Below are positions 1 to 5,801 of a DNA stretch of 5,801 nt, piece by piece. Numbering within the stretch: the stretch's first letter is position 1; every line of letters starts with the position of its first letter. Where the stretch lies: NCBI GenBank assembly GCA_003520205.1, contig DOVG01000173.1, positions 1 through 5,801 on the forward strand, given 5' to 3'. The position numbers and the translations under genes were made by a program. Origin of the DNA: Lachnospiraceae bacterium (GTDB lineage: Bacteria > Bacillota > Clostridia > Lachnospirales > Lachnospiraceae). The notes under the pieces were generated by a model. That model saw only the letters and a list, made by a program, of their open reading frames with translations, did not search any database and was not told the DNA's origin.

Positions 1-1058
1 TGCTTCCCTTAGGACCGGTTCTTATTACAGATACTCCCGGTTTCGATGATGAAGGTACACTGGGCTCGCTTCGTGTGAAAAGAACCCGGCAGATACTTAA
101 CAAAACAGATATCGCAGTACTCGTTACTGATGCCACACGTCCTATAGACTCATCAGAAGAAGAATTAATAAGCCTTTTTAATCAAAAGAACATTCCATTT
201 ATGGTCGCATTTAATAAATGTGATCTGTTATCTGATATAACAGCTTATACATTTACTACTGATAAGATAAAAGGACTGTCAGAAAGTAATCAGATATATG
301 TCAGCGCAACTGAAAAAATCAACATAAATGAACTTAAAGAAATGCTAGGTAAACTGATTCCTTCAGACGAATCCAGAGTCCGTCTTGTAGGAGATATTAT
401 ATCTCATAATCAGACTATAGTTCTGGTTATTCCTATAGATGAGTCTGCTCCCAAAGGCAGGCTGATACTGCCTCAGCAGCAGGCCATACGAGATATACTT
501 GAAAGCGGTGCATATGCTGTTACCACCCGTGAGACTGAACTTGCAGAGCTGTTAAGTAAGATGAATCCTAAACCTGATATGGTTATAACTGACAGTCAGG
601 CTTTTGAATTAGTAGATAAGATAACTCCGGATGACATTCCACTTACCTCTTTCTCTATACTTATGGCGAGATACAAAGGTTTTCTGGAAACTGCTGTAAA
701 GGGTGCCAGAGCTATAGATACTCTCTCAGATGGAGATAAAGTGCTGATAAGTGAAGGCTGTACACATCATAGACAATGTGGCGACATCGGAACTGTAAAG
801 CTTCCTAACTGGCTCAGAAAAAGAACCGGAAAAGAGCTTGTAATAGAAACATCCTCTGGAACAGATTTTCCGGAGAATCTTGAAGAATATAAGCTTATCA
901 TACACTGCGGAGGATGTATGCTATCCTCCAGGGAAATGATTTACAGGATGAAATGTGCCATAGATGCCGGAGTCCCTTTCACTAACTATGGAGTAGCCAT
1001 AGCCTATATGAAGGGAATACTTGAGAGAAGTCTTAGTGTCTTTCCGGGTATGATTTAA
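1..1058 (+). CDS. hydF: HydF, [FeFe]-hydrogenase maturation GTPase and scaffold (5' end missing)
   Basis: HydF is the GTP-hydrolysing scaffold that carries the [2Fe] precursor of the H-cluster and hands it to apo-hydrogenase in the cytoplasm. The reading frame is open from base 3, so the gene starts upstream. The GTG at 75 is an internal Val codon, not a start. The visible 351 residues are most of a family usually near 400. The GTPase part shows the G3 motif DTPG (visible residues 10-13), the G4 motif NKCD (71-74) and a G5-like SAT (101-103). The G1 P-loop lies outside the window. A middle dimerisation region follows. The C-terminal cluster domain has the HydF signature C-x-H-x46-C-x2-C (C253, H255, C302, C305, with HCGGC at the second half), which binds a [4Fe-4S] cluster in this family. 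The gene ends with TAA 32 bases before hydE, which fits a shared transcript. The call is firm; only the N-terminus is unknown. Confidence 0.95.
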   Translation, partial: LPLGPVLITDTPGFDDEGTLGSLRVKRTRQILNKTDIAVLVTDATRPIDSSEEELISLFNQKNIPFMVAFNKCDLLSDITAYTFTTDKIKGLSESNQIYVSATEKININELKEMLGKLIPSDESRVRLVGDIISHNQTIVLVIPIDESAPKGRLILPQQQAIRDILESGAYAVTTRETELAELLSKMNPKPDMVITDSQAFELVDKITPDDIPLTSFSILMARYKGFLETAVKGARAIDTLSDGDKVLISEGCTHHRQCGDIGTVKLPNWLRKRTGKELVIETSSGTDFPENLEEYKLIIHCGGCMLSSREMIYRMKCAIDAGVPFTNYGVAIAYMKGILERSLSVFPGMI

Positions 1059-1089
1059 TAGATAACTGTCAGATACATTTATATAAACA

Positions 1090-1105
1090 GATGGATATAA
1101 TTATG
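1090..1105 (+). promoter_or_regulatory. Competing start signals of hydE
   Basis: Two in-frame ATG codons lie 12 bases apart, at 1091 and 1103. Upstream of 1091 the sequence is AT-rich with no purine-rich ribosome site. Upstream of 1103 the bases GATGGA (1090-1095) give a weak Shine-Dalgarno match with a 7-base spacer. The later start may therefore be the real one. The extra four residues (MDII) carry no family motif, so the protein call does not depend on this choice. Confidence 0.4.
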
Positions 1106-2167
1106 ATTACAAAAACTACCACAAATAACAAAGATCTAATATCCCGCCTCGAGTCTGAACACTCTCTTTCCAGAGATGAGTGGTATCAGCTGCTTGACAC
1201 CTATAGTGATGAAGACAGGCTATATGCTGCTTCAAAAGCAAGGGTTCTTGCTGACACCATCTATGGCAAGGATGTTTTTATACGAGGTATTGTCGAATTC
1301 TCCAACATTTGCAAAAATAACTGTTATTACTGTGGTCTCAGAGCAGCGAATTCCAAGCTTGAAAGATACAGACTATCTGAAGAAGATATCTATGAATGCT
1401 GCCGACAGGGCTATGAATACGGTTTCAGAACATTTGTTCTCCAGAGTGGCGAAGATCTTCACTATGATACTGAGATGATATGCCGCATCGTATCAACACT
1501 TAAGAAGGATTTTCCTGAATGTGCCATAACTCTTTCTATAGGTGAAAAATCCTACGAAGAATATAAAGCATACCGCGAAGCAGGTGCCGACAGATATCTT
1601 CTTCGTCATGAAACAGCAAATCGTGCACACTACGAAAGGCTTCACCCCGAAGATATGTCCTGGGACAATCGTATGAGATGTCTTAGTGACCTTAAGAAAC
1701 TGGGGTACCAGACCGGCTGCGGTATCATGATTGGTTCTCCGTATCAGACTACTGACTGCATAGTGGACGACATGCTTTTCATGGAGAAGTTTAGACCGGA
1801 AATGATTGGTCTTGGGCCATTTCTTCCACATTCGGATACTCCTTTCAAGGATATGTCCAAGGGTTCATATGAAATGACACTATTTCTTATCAGCCTCTCC
1901 CGTCTTATGCTTCCGCGTGTACTTCTCCCTGCTACTACTGCACTGGGAACCATAAGACCGAACGGTCGTGAACAGGGAATTCTCGCTGGAGCAAATGTTA
2001 TCATGCCTAATCTGTCACCAGTAAAAGTACGTGATAAATATATGCTGTATGATAATAAAATATGCACCGGAGATTCCTCCAGAGAATGCAGAGGATGTAT
2101 AGAAGCGAGAATGAAACATATAGGCTACAATGTAGTAATCTCTCGCGGAGACTATAAAGTGGTATAG
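1091..2167 (+). CDS. hydE: HydE, radical SAM [FeFe]-hydrogenase H-cluster maturase
   Basis: HydE is a cytoplasmic radical S-adenosylmethionine enzyme. It processes the HydG-made Fe(CO)2CN-cysteine complex toward the [2Fe] precursor loaded on HydF. The protein has 358 residues, a normal family length. The SAM-cluster motif C-x3-C-x2-C is at C74, C78 and C81, followed by the YYCGLR context typical of HydE. Other family blocks are QSGED (118-122), RHETAN (172-177), GLGPFLPH (240-247), ALGTIRPNGREQG (284-296) and GANVIMPNLSP (300-310). A second cysteine set, C325-x7-C333-x2-C336, matches the spacing of the optional [2Fe-2S] site known from Thermotoga maritima HydE. The start is uncertain. ATG 1091 has no clear ribosome site. 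The in-frame ATG at 1103 (354 residues) has a weak GATGGA seven bases upstream. PylB and BioB are related, but the whole block pattern and the adjacent hydF favour HydE. It lies 32 bases after hydF and 33 bases before the iron-protein gene. Confidence 0.95.
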   Translation: MDIIMITKTTTNNKDLISRLESEHSLSRDEWYQLLDTYSDEDRLYAASKARVLADTIYGKDVFIRGIVEFSNICKNNCYYCGLRAANSKLERYRLSEEDIYECCRQGYEYGFRTFVLQSGEDLHYDTEMICRIVSTLKKDFPECAITLSIGEKSYEEYKAYREAGADRYLLRHETANRAHYERLHPEDMSWDNRMRCLSDLKKLGYQTGCGIMIGSPYQTTDCIVDDMLFMEKFRPEMIGLGPFLPHSDTPFKDMSKGSYEMTLFLISLSRLMLPRVLLPATTALGTIRPNGREQGILAGANVIMPNLSPVKVRDKYMLYDNKICTGDSSRECRGCIEARMKHIGYNVVISRGDYKVV

Positions 2168-2189
2168 AGTTAATAAGCATTAATGTATT

Positions 2190-2203
2190 GGAGTAGATAA
2201 ATG
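2190..2203 (+). promoter_or_regulatory. Ribosome binding site and start of first NifH-like gene
   Basis: GGAG at 2190-2193 sits 7 bases before ATG 2201. This is a good Shine-Dalgarno match and fixes the start, which also places the P-loop at the usual NifH position near residue 8. The 33 bases between hydE and this gene show no hairpin with a T-run, so I see no reason for transcription to stop here. Confidence 0.75.
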
Positions 2204-2953
2204 ATTAAATTTGCCATATATGGAAAAGGAGGAATCGGCAAATCAACCCTTTCCTCAAACTTAAGTGCTGCTTTTGCAAAGCGTGGATTTAGAGTTATGC
2301 AGATCGGATGCGATCCAAAGGCTGACTCAACCTCTCTTCTATGTCCTAAGGAAAAAATAACAACAGTTCTTGATCTTGTAAGAAGCGGTAAACCTTTTAC
2401 CTTACAGGACATGGTCAAAGAAAGCTCCGCCGGAGTACTCTGTGTCGAGGCAGGCGGTCCGATTCCGGGGCTGGGATGTGCCGGGCGCGGAATTATAAAT
2501 GCGCTTGAATCTCTTGAGCAAAAGGGCGCCTATGAGCTATATAAGCCCGACATAGTTATCTATGATGTACTTGGAGATGTTGTATGTGGAGGTTTCACAA
2601 TGCCTATGCGTAAGGGCTACGCTGATAAGGTATATATCGTAACTTCCGGTGAGAAAATGTCTATCTACGCCGCCGCCAATATAGCTATGGCTGTGGATAA
2701 TTTTAAAAAGCGTGACTACGCAAAGCTGGGTGGAATAATCCTTAACTGCCGTGGTGTAGAAAATGAAGAGGAAAATGCCGCTACACTTGCAAAGGATTTT
2801 GATACAGAGGTACTTGCCACCATTCCAAGAAGCTCTCTTTTTGAGAAAGCTGAAGCCGAAGGAAAAACCATCGTAGAGCTTTTTCCTGACAGTGATATAT
2901 GTCAGAAAATGCTTTCACTCGCTGACCGTATCATGGAACTTTCAGACATTTAG
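2201..2953 (+). CDS. NifH-type iron protein (ATP-dependent reductase of a nitrogenase-like system), copy 1
   Basis: This is a complete 250-residue member of the NifH/BchL/CfbC family. These homodimers bind ATP, carry one [4Fe-4S] cluster between subunits and feed electrons to a NifDK-type partner. The P-loop GKGGIGKST is at residues 8-16 and the switch I block GCDPKADST at 36-44. The first cluster cysteine is C93 in GCAGRG. R96 there corresponds to the arginine that is ADP-ribosylated in true NifH. Switch II is DVLGDVVCGGF (122-132) with the second cluster cysteine C129. All parts needed for ATP use and electron transfer are therefore present. It is shorter than typical NifH (about 275-297) because it ends soon after the core fold. 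It lies 8 bases before the first large subunit, its likely partner. The absence of FeMo-cofactor ligands in that partner argues against a nitrogen-fixation role. ChlL/BchL and CfbC are alternatives by fold, but no tetrapyrrole genes are in view. Confidence 0.93.
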   Translation: MIKFAIYGKGGIGKSTLSSNLSAAFAKRGFRVMQIGCDPKADSTSLLCPKEKITTVLDLVRSGKPFTLQDMVKESSAGVLCVEAGGPIPGLGCAGRGIINALESLEQKGAYELYKPDIVIYDVLGDVVCGGFTMPMRKGYADKVYIVTSGEKMSIYAAANIAMAVDNFKKRDYAKLGGIILNCRGVENEEENAATLAKDFDTEVLATIPRSSLFEKAEAEGKTIVELFPDSDICQKMLSLADRIMELSDI

Positions 2954-2964
2954 GGATAAAAATG
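2952..2964 (+). promoter_or_regulatory. Ribosome binding site overlapping the upstream stop codon
   Basis: AGGGA (2952-2956) shares bases with the TAG stop (2951-2953) of the first iron-protein gene and sits 5 bases before ATG 2962. Ribosomes ending the iron protein finish directly on this site, which suggests coupled translation of reductase and partner subunit. Confidence 0.65.
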
Positions 2965-4332
2965 ATTAAGAATTTAAAAACAAATGAAAACAGAATACCT
3001 GAACCTGTTTCCTTAAGTGATATCAGCTTTCCCTCTCCTTTCTATGAAGGTCTGCAGTATAACGCCCCTGCAAGAGGTGTATGGAATATAGTTCATACAG
3101 GAATGCTTATTCCTGAGTCACATCAGGTATATGTATGTGCCCAGGGATGCCTTCGAGGAGTTATTCTTACTGCGGCCGAAATGAATGAGATGGAGCGCAT
3201 GTCGTGGGTGGCATTAAGAGAAAGCGACATGTGGAACGGTGAGATGGAGAACCGTGTAATAGATGGAACTTCTCATATAGTTGAGCAGCTTACCAGTAAA
3301 CCAAGATGCGTTCTTATATATCTCAGCTGTATGCATATGTTTGAAGGCTGTGATTTTCAAATGATCACAGATGAACTTAAAGGCAGATATCCGGATATAG
3401 ATTTTGTTGAATGCTATATGATTCCTACAATGCGTAAGACAATGTCACCAGATGCTATGATGAAGATCAGTCTGTACGAATCTGTAAGAAAAAGAGAGCC
3501 TGATGAAAGACTTGTCGGAATTATAGGCAATCAGCTTCCTATGGACTGCTCTTCAGATATAACTCAATTAATTAAAATGTCTGGAAGAGATACATGGGAT
3601 ATAACCAGCTGCAACAGCTATGAGGACTATCTGAAACTAGGATCTGCAAGAACGCTTATTACATTTTTATCTACTAATGATACAGCGGCAAAACAGCTGT
3701 CTGAAAGACTGGATGCTTCGCTTATTCGTATACCGCTTCGCTTTGATGAAGAAAAACTGGACCAGGGACTTCACCTTCTTGGAGAATCTCTCGATATAGA
3801 TGACTCCCGGATAAATGAGTGGATAGCAAAGCAAAAGGAAGCAGCTTTATCTGCTCTCACTGAAGCACATAAAGTAATCGGGAACTGTGAGATTGCCATT
3901 GATTATACCGCATTTCCTTACATCCTGGAATTAAGCGAGGTTCTTCTCAAACATGGATTCAATGTAAAGAAAATATATGCTGATAATTTCCCGGCAGACG
4001 AAAAAGATGCCTTTGACAGGCTAATCTCTGATTACCCTGAGCAGAATATAAAAATCTATCCAACTAATGAACCGGCTATGAGATATGAAGCCTCGGGAAG
4101 AGCACATTATCCTGAAGAAGCACAGGATGAAGCTTCTATTCTTGCAATCGGACAGAAGGCAGCATACTTTACAGCTTCTTCCTACTTTGTAGATATAGTT
4201 GAAGGTGGAGGAAGCTATGGCTATCAGTCTATTATAAAACTGGCACAGCTTATGATAGAAGCATTCGAGACACCTAAGGATACAAAGAAGCTTATCAGCC
4301 ACAAAGGATGGGGGTGCGAGAGCTGCCTATGA
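2962..4332 (+). CDS. Nitrogenase component 1-like subunit, first (NifD/NifK superfamily, unknown substrate)
   Basis: This 456-residue protein has the layout of NifD/NifK/NifE/ChlN-type subunits and probably pairs with the next gene's product, with electrons from the NifH-like protein. The N-terminal cluster region reads HQVYVC (54-59), which aligns with HGPVGC of NifD, so C59 matches the second P-cluster cysteine (alpha-C88). C123 in LSCMHMFEGCD matches the third (alpha-C154). The first position is not cysteine: the stretch around residues 34-39 is NAPARG where NifD has a YxGC-type block. Extra cysteines nearby are C63, C116 and C130. Residues 230-275 and 390-435 resemble the second and third Rossmann-like domains. 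No cysteine or histidine appears where alpha-C275 and alpha-H442 hold FeMo-cofactor. The protein ends in GWGCESCL, a CxxC tail (C452, C455) that I do not know from NifD. The superfamily call is good; the activity is unknown. It may be closer to NifE/ChlN-type than to NifD. Confidence 0.85.
   Translation: MIKNLKTNENRIPEPVSLSDISFPSPFYEGLQYNAPARGVWNIVHTGMLIPESHQVYVCAQGCLRGVILTAAEMNEMERMSWVALRESDMWNGEMENRVIDGTSHIVEQLTSKPRCVLIYLSCMHMFEGCDFQMITDELKGRYPDIDFVECYMIPTMRKTMSPDAMMKISLYESVRKREPDERLVGIIGNQLPMDCSSDITQLIKMSGRDTWDITSCNSYEDYLKLGSARTLITFLSTNDTAAKQLSERLDASLIRIPLRFDEEKLDQGLHLLGESLDIDDSRINEWIAKQKEAALSALTEAHKVIGNCEIAIDYTAFPYILELSEVLLKHGFNVKKIYADNFPADEKDAFDRLISDYPEQNIKIYPTNEPAMRYEASGRAHYPEEAQDEASILAIGQKAAYFTASSYFVDIVEGGGSYGYQSIIKLAQLMIEAFETPKDTKKLISHKGWGCESCL
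4318..4332 (+). promoter_or_regulatory. ATGA overlap and ribosome site joining the two large-subunit genes
   Basis: The stop TGA of the first subunit (4330-4332) overlaps the ATG of the second (4329-4331). GAGAG at 4318-4322 gives a ribosome site 6 bases upstream. This arrangement usually couples translation and favours equal amounts of two subunits of one complex. An ATG at 4308 is also in frame, but it lies inside the upstream coding end and adds only seven residues without a family motif. Confidence 0.75.
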
Positions 4333-5546
4333 ATCAGACCGCGAAAATAATATCTATATACGCTGCCGATACTTCCGGCTTCTGCTCGGCATTATACGAG
4401 TATGGCGGAATGAGTGTTATACACGATGCTTCAGGTTGTAATTCTACTTATACAACCCACGATGAGCCAAGATGGTATGACATGGACAGTATGATGTATA
4501 TATCCGGACTCACGGAGAGTGATGCTGTCATGGGAAATGATGAAAAATTCATTTCTGACCTCTGTCTTGCTGCTAAAGAGCTCCATCCTGAGTTCGTCGC
4601 TATATGCGCTTCTGCCCTTCCTGCTATGGTAGGAATCGATATGGAGGCTATAGCTTATGAAGTAGAAGATAGAACCGGTATACCAGCATTTGAAGTAAAG
4701 ACAAATGCTATGCAGAGCTATATTACCGGTGCGGCAAATGCATTTGTAAAACTGACAAAAAGATTTGCTTCAGATGAGTCTGCTACCAGTGCTGGAAAGT
4801 CATCAGCTATCAGCGTAAATATACTTGGACTGACTCCGCTGGATTTCCCGCTTCACAGCTCTACTCAAAAGATTCGTGACTGGCTAACTGACGAAGGGCT
4901 GTCTCTAAATTCATTTGTGGGAATGGATACAAGTCTGGAAGATATAAAAAGACTCCCTCAGGGGGATGTAAGCCTTGTGGTTTCTTCTATAGGAAAGCCA
5001 CTTGCAGAGTACCTTTATCAGAAATACAAGATTCCATATGTTATTGGAACTCCTTATGGACAGGGCTTTGCAGATTATCTGGCTGATAGTATCAGGAAAG
5101 CTGCCGGAAATAAGGAAAATATAAATGCAGTTTTAATGTGCAGACAGGAAAGAAATGCTATCTCCAACAATTATTCTCATACAGATAAAACAAGAATAAC
5201 TATCATTGGAGAAAGCATTTTATCAACTTCTCTCGCTGCAGCCTTATCTCTTGATAAGGCTACACAGACTCCATATGTCATCAGGGTGATTGAAAGTGTT
5301 GGAGACGGTGATATGTCTGTACTTGCACCAGAACTAAAAGATATATCCTGTAGTGAGGAATCTCTTCTGGAAGAAGAAATAAAGAATGCTGATATCATAA
5401 TTGCCGATCCTCTTTTCCAACCTATCTGTCATGGGAAGCATTTTGTAAGACTTCCTCACAGAGCTTTCTCAGGAAGAACCTTCGACAGGGAAGAAAAGCA
5501 GCTGATTGGTATAAGTCTAAATGAACTTTTGAAACATACATCATAA
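4329..5546 (+). CDS. Nitrogenase component 1-like subunit, second (NifD/NifK superfamily, unknown substrate)
   Basis: This 405-residue protein, counted from ATG 4329, is a short NifK/NifE/ChlB-class subunit that lacks the N-terminal extension of NifK. VIHDASGC (30-37) matches the VHGSQGC block, so C37 corresponds to beta-C95. CASALPAMVGID (93-104) matches the CxxxxxxxxGxD block, so C93 corresponds to beta-C153. C19 in GFCSAL lines up better with a non-ligand cysteine of NifK (VLCAL) than with beta-C70, so the first ligand looks absent. The middle contains VVSS-x-GKPLAEYLYQKYKIPY (217-237), the usual helix and 'GIP' block before the third domain, with no cysteine at the alpha-C275 position. 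The end has ADIIIADPLF (354-363), CHGKHFVRLPHRAFSGR (367-383) and a final helix, as in the superfamily. It overlaps the upstream gene by four bases, so the two products very likely form a heterodimer or heterotetramer. Which one is 'D' and which 'K' cannot be settled by eye. Confidence 0.85.
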   Translation: MNQTAKIISIYAADTSGFCSALYEYGGMSVIHDASGCNSTYTTHDEPRWYDMDSMMYISGLTESDAVMGNDEKFISDLCLAAKELHPEFVAICASALPAMVGIDMEAIAYEVEDRTGIPAFEVKTNAMQSYITGAANAFVKLTKRFASDESATSAGKSSAISVNILGLTPLDFPLHSSTQKIRDWLTDEGLSLNSFVGMDTSLEDIKRLPQGDVSLVVSSIGKPLAEYLYQKYKIPYVIGTPYGQGFADYLADSIRKAAGNKENINAVLMCRQERNAISNNYSHTDKTRITIIGESILSTSLAAALSLDKATQTPYVIRVIESVGDGDMSVLAPELKDISCSEESLLEEEIKNADIIIADPLFQPICHGKHFVRLPHRAFSGRTFDREEKQLIGISLNELLKHTS

Positions 5547-5553
5547 ATTATAT

Positions 5554-5568
5554 AAAGGAAAAAATATG
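5554..5568 (+). promoter_or_regulatory. Ribosome binding site and start of second NifH-like gene
   Basis: AAAGGAA (5554-5560) lies 5 bases before ATG 5566, a strong site that fixes this start. Only 19 bases separate it from the stop of the second large subunit, with no terminator-like hairpin, so the operon appears to continue. Confidence 0.75.
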
Positions 5569-5801
5569 ATTAAGATAGCTATATATGGCAAGGGCGGAAT
5601 AGGTAAATCTACAGTTACCTCAAATCTATCTGCCGCACTTGCTTCACTCGGAAAAAAAGTAATACAGATTGGTTGTGATCCAAAGGCTGATTCAACTGCA
5701 AATCTGTTAAATGGCAAACCCGTAATTCCTGTTATGAATTACATGCGTGAAACTGACGAAGAACCTACTTCTCTTGAGCAGATAACCAGAGAAGGCTTTG
5801 G
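5566..5801 (+). CDS. NifH-type iron protein, copy 2 (3' end missing)
   Basis: The first 78 residues are visible and the frame stays open to the window edge. It has the P-loop GKGGIGKST (residues 8-16) and switch I GCDPKADST (36-44), so it is a NifH/BchL/CfbC-type ATPase. The two cluster cysteines would lie beyond the window. Compared with copy 1, about 35 of the first 44 residues agree. After that the two diverge strongly: copy 2 reads ANLLNGKPVIPVMNYM where copy 1 reads SLLCPKEKITTVLDLV. They are therefore old paralogues, not a recent duplication. It could be an alternative electron donor for the large-subunit pair just upstream. It could also be the first gene of a second H-D-K type module downstream. 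The sequence seen here cannot decide between these. Confidence 0.92.
   Translation, partial: MIKIAIYGKGGIGKSTVTSNLSAALASLGKKVIQIGCDPKADSTANLLNGKPVIPVMNYMRETDEEPTSLEQITREGF

Noticed and set aside
75..1058. A complete 327-residue gene starting with GTG at 75
   Set aside because: The frame is open upstream to base 3, and those bases encode the HydF G3 region (ITDTPGFDD). The GTG is internal, so the gene is cut by the window edge.
1059..1090. Possible terminator or promoter between hydF and hydE
   Set aside because: The 32 bases are AT-rich but show no stem-loop with a T-run and no clear -35/-10 pair.
1176..1478. A 100-codon plus-strand frame inside hydE
   Set aside because: It overlaps the HydE radical SAM core in another frame and has no recognisable motif.
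1493..2418. Minus-strand open frames of 82-112 codons opposite hydE and the first NifH-like gene
   Set aside because: They lie opposite well supported conserved genes, show no family motifs and have no convincing ribosome sites. They are chance frames.
4308..4331. ATG 4308 as the start of the second large subunit
   Set aside because: It adds MGVRELP without a family match and sits within the upstream gene. ATG 4329 has the ATGA overlap and a GAGAG site 6 bases upstream.
4021..5398. Minus-strand open frames of 93 and 73 codons opposite the large-subunit genes
   Set aside because: They are fully contained opposite conserved coding sequence, with low-complexity, cysteine- or serine-rich translations and no supporting signals.
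2201..5546. A true nitrogen-fixing nifHDK operon
   Set aside because: The large subunits are short and lack the FeMo-cofactor ligands and the first P-cluster cysteines. No nifE, nifN or nifB is visible. Conserved NifH motifs alone do not show nitrogen fixation.
2201..5710. Direct repeat between about 2201-2330 and 5566-5695
   Set aside because: The similarity comes from homologous P-loop and switch I codons in two NifH paralogues. Many third positions differ, so it is not a mobile or recent repeat.

Overview
The window reads as part of one operon on the + strand of an anaerobic Firmicute. The organism is probably a clostridial or Lachnospiraceae-type bacterium. That guess rests on AT-leaning coding sequence rich in ATA and AGA codons, on [FeFe]-hydrogenase maturation genes, and on very tight gene packing. 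It is an inference from style and gene content, not from a marker gene.

Layout. The first 1058 bases are the 3' part of hydF, whose 5' end lies outside the window. A 32-base gap leads to a complete hydE (1091-2167). After another 33 bases comes a nitrogenase-like module: a NifH-type iron protein (2201-2953), a first NifD/NifK-superfamily subunit (2962-4332) and a second one (4329-5546). The two large subunits overlap by four bases (ATGA). Nineteen bases further on, a second and clearly different NifH-type gene begins (5566) and runs off the end. All genes point the same way. The gaps are -4 to 33 bases, and I see no terminator or internal promoter I could defend. No gene-free stretch exceeds 300 bases.

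Function. HydE and HydF are assembly factors for the organometallic [2Fe] part of the [FeFe]-hydrogenase H-cluster. HydE is a radical SAM enzyme, and HydF is a GTPase and scaffold. HydG, the third factor, is not visible. The nitrogenase-like genes encode an ATP-driven low-potential reductase (NifH type) and its two-subunit partner. The iron proteins look functional: P-loop and switch I are present in both, and both cluster cysteines in the complete one. By eye, the two large subunits lack the FeMo-cofactor ligands. Each keeps only the second and third of the three P-cluster cysteine positions. This is therefore not a nitrogen-fixing nitrogenase. It belongs with the nitrogenase-like reductases, whose known members act on tetrapyrroles (ChlLNB/BchLNB, CfbCD) or on C-S bonds (MarHDK). 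Its substrate cannot be read from the sequence.

The most interesting point is the combination: H-cluster maturases and a divergent two-subunit nitrogenase-like reductase with two iron proteins, apparently in one transcription unit. Whether this is a functional link (for example assembly or reduction of an unusual iron cofactor) or only shared transcription is open.
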